Positions 63,205 through 64,000 of a DNA stretch of 64,000 nucleotides are shown here, piece after piece (positions within the stretch are counted from its first letter, which is position 1; each line of letters opens with the position of its first letter). A program made the translations under genes and the position numbers. The DNA is from Thauera sp. 2A1 (GTDB taxonomy: Bacteria > Pseudomonadota > Gammaproteobacteria > Burkholderiales > Rhodocyclaceae): contig NZ_SSXV01000030.1 in assembly GCF_009469595.2 (NCBI RefSeq), forward strand, positions 1 through 64,000, given 5' to 3'. Below the pieces are notes generated by a model, which was given only the letters and a program-made list of their open reading frames with translations, ran no database searches and was not told the origin of the DNA.

Positions 63205-64000
63205 CCGGCACGCAATCACCGTACATCGGCCGCTTCGCGCCCTCGCCCAGCGGGCCGCTGCATTTCGGCTCGCTGGTCGCCGCCGTCGGCAGTTGCCTCG
63301 AGGCACGCCGCCACGGCGGGCGCTGGCTGCTGCGCATCGAGGACGTCGATGCGCCACGCACGGTGGCCGGCGCGGCGGACGCGATCATCGCCACACTCAC
63401 GCGCTTCGGCTTCGAATGGGACGCCGACATCGTCTGGCAGAGCCGGCGTACCGAGGCCTACGCGGCCGCGCTCGAGCGCCTGAAGGCCGACGGCCACGCC
63501 TTTCCCTGTGCGTGCACGCGGCGCGAACTGGCCGATTCCGCCCTCACCCGCGACGGCTCGCACCGCTACCCGGGCACCTGCCGCGATGGCCTGCCGCCGG
63601 GACGCAGCGCGCGCGCGTGGCGGGTGCGCGCAGCCGGCGTGGCCCGCTTCGACGATGCCATCCAGGGCCCGCAACAGGAAGACCTCGAAGCCGACGTCGG
63701 CGACTACATCGTGCTGCGGGCGGACGGCCTTTTCGCCTACCAGCTCGCTGTCGTCGTGGACGATGCCGAGGCGGGGGTGACGCATGTGGTACGCGGCGCC
63801 GACCTGCTAGATTCGACCGCGCGCCAGATCCACCTGCAGCGCCTGCTCGGCCTGCCGACGCCGGCCTACGCCCACCTGCCGGTCGCCACCAATGCTGCAG
63901 GCGAGAAGCTCTCCAAGCAGACGCTCGCGCAGGCCATCGACGACCATCCACCGGCCGCAGCGCTCACCGCGGCGCTGGCCTTCCTCGGCCAGCGACCACC
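63201..64000 (+). CDS. gluQ: Glutamyl-Q tRNA(Asp) synthetase (partial, runs off the end)
   Basis: From ATG 63201 the frame is open to the end of the window (about 266 residues of roughly 290-300). It shows YIGRFAPSPSGPLHFGSLVA with the HIGH-like PLHFGS, RIEDVDAPRT, a zinc site CACTRREL with a second Cys in GTCRDG, and the KMSKS-like KLSKQ. GluQ attaches glutamate to queuosine in tRNA-Asp and lacks the anticodon-binding domain of GltX. It is not listed among stop-terminated frames because its stop is outside. Confidence 0.95.
   Translation, partial: MTGTQSPYIGRFAPSPSGPLHFGSLVAAVGSCLEARRHGGRWLLRIEDVDAPRTVAGAADAIIATLTRFGFEWDADIVWQSRRTEAYAAALERLKADGHAFPCACTRRELADSALTRDGSHRYPGTCRDGLPPGRSARAWRVRAAGVARFDDAIQGPQQEDLEADVGDYIVLRADGLFAYQLAVVVDDAEAGVTHVVRGADLLDSTARQIHLQRLLGLPTPAYAHLPVATNAAGEKLSKQTLAQAIDDHPPAAALTAALAFLGQRP

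Overview
The window is about 64 kb of high-GC bacterial chromosome. Gene content and order point to a denitrifying betaproteobacterium of the Rhodocyclales/Zoogloeaceae type (Thauera, Azoarcus or Aromatoleum). The main pointers are the order ispE - tRNA-Gln - prs - rplY - pth - ychF, a Tat-type nosZ beside a RegB/RegA redox pair, ftsXEY, and class-II FNR/DNR-like promoters. This assignment is inference from gene content, not from a database search. Coding density is high, and no insertion sequence, prophage, CRISPR array or rRNA was seen.

Layout. 1-9.4 kb is a mixed accessory stretch: a LutC end, a kup gene lacking about 95 residues, nitronate monooxygenase, a VOC protein, a YgjP-like metallopeptidase, a deformylase, a class III CoA-transferase, a lipoprotein/TIR gene pair and a histidine phosphatase. 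At 9.5-9.63 kb an intergenic block looks like a small RNA gene with its own promoter, an upstream FNR box and a terminator. 9.6-31 kb is mostly core: ABC exporter, haem-binding GGDEF protein, ahpC, ftsXEY, two M16 peptidases, rsmD-coaD-ferredoxin, a dynamin-like GTPase, mutM, a TPR protein, lolB-ispE, tRNA-Gln, prs, rplY, pth, an Ap4A phosphorylase-like gene and ychF. 32.4-34.4 kb is a decayed patch (ribbon-helix-helix, VOC and HD-domain remnants) around an isolated Fae-like gene. 35.2-36.6 kb carries sdhC-sdhD-sdhB with no sdhA between D and B. 38.1-41.9 kb is one large RTX protein, followed by a two-component system, a ferric-reductase-like protein and a DMT transporter.

Nitrous oxide reduction occupies 46.4-59 kb. 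regB-regA diverge from nosZ, then come nosR, a small membrane protein, nosD-nosF-nosY-nosL, two unknown small proteins, a second NosL-like protein and, convergently, a cytochrome c5-type lipoprotein. NosZ and the cytochrome both show a signal ending in a lipobox-like LSAC followed by a long Ala/Pro linker, suggesting both are tethered to a membrane by flexible arms. FNR/DNR-like boxes with -10 hexamers at the same spacing precede nosZ, nosR, the cytochrome and, more weakly, nosD. The last 5 kb holds a GtrA/GT39/GT2 glycosylation operon, a YdjC deacetylase and the start of gluQ.

Most worth following up are the candidate FNR-linked anti-Shine-Dalgarno small RNA, the lipoprotein-like NosZ/cytochrome pair with a nos-linked accessory cassette, the sdh cluster without sdhA, the truncated Kup and the lipoprotein/TIR pair.
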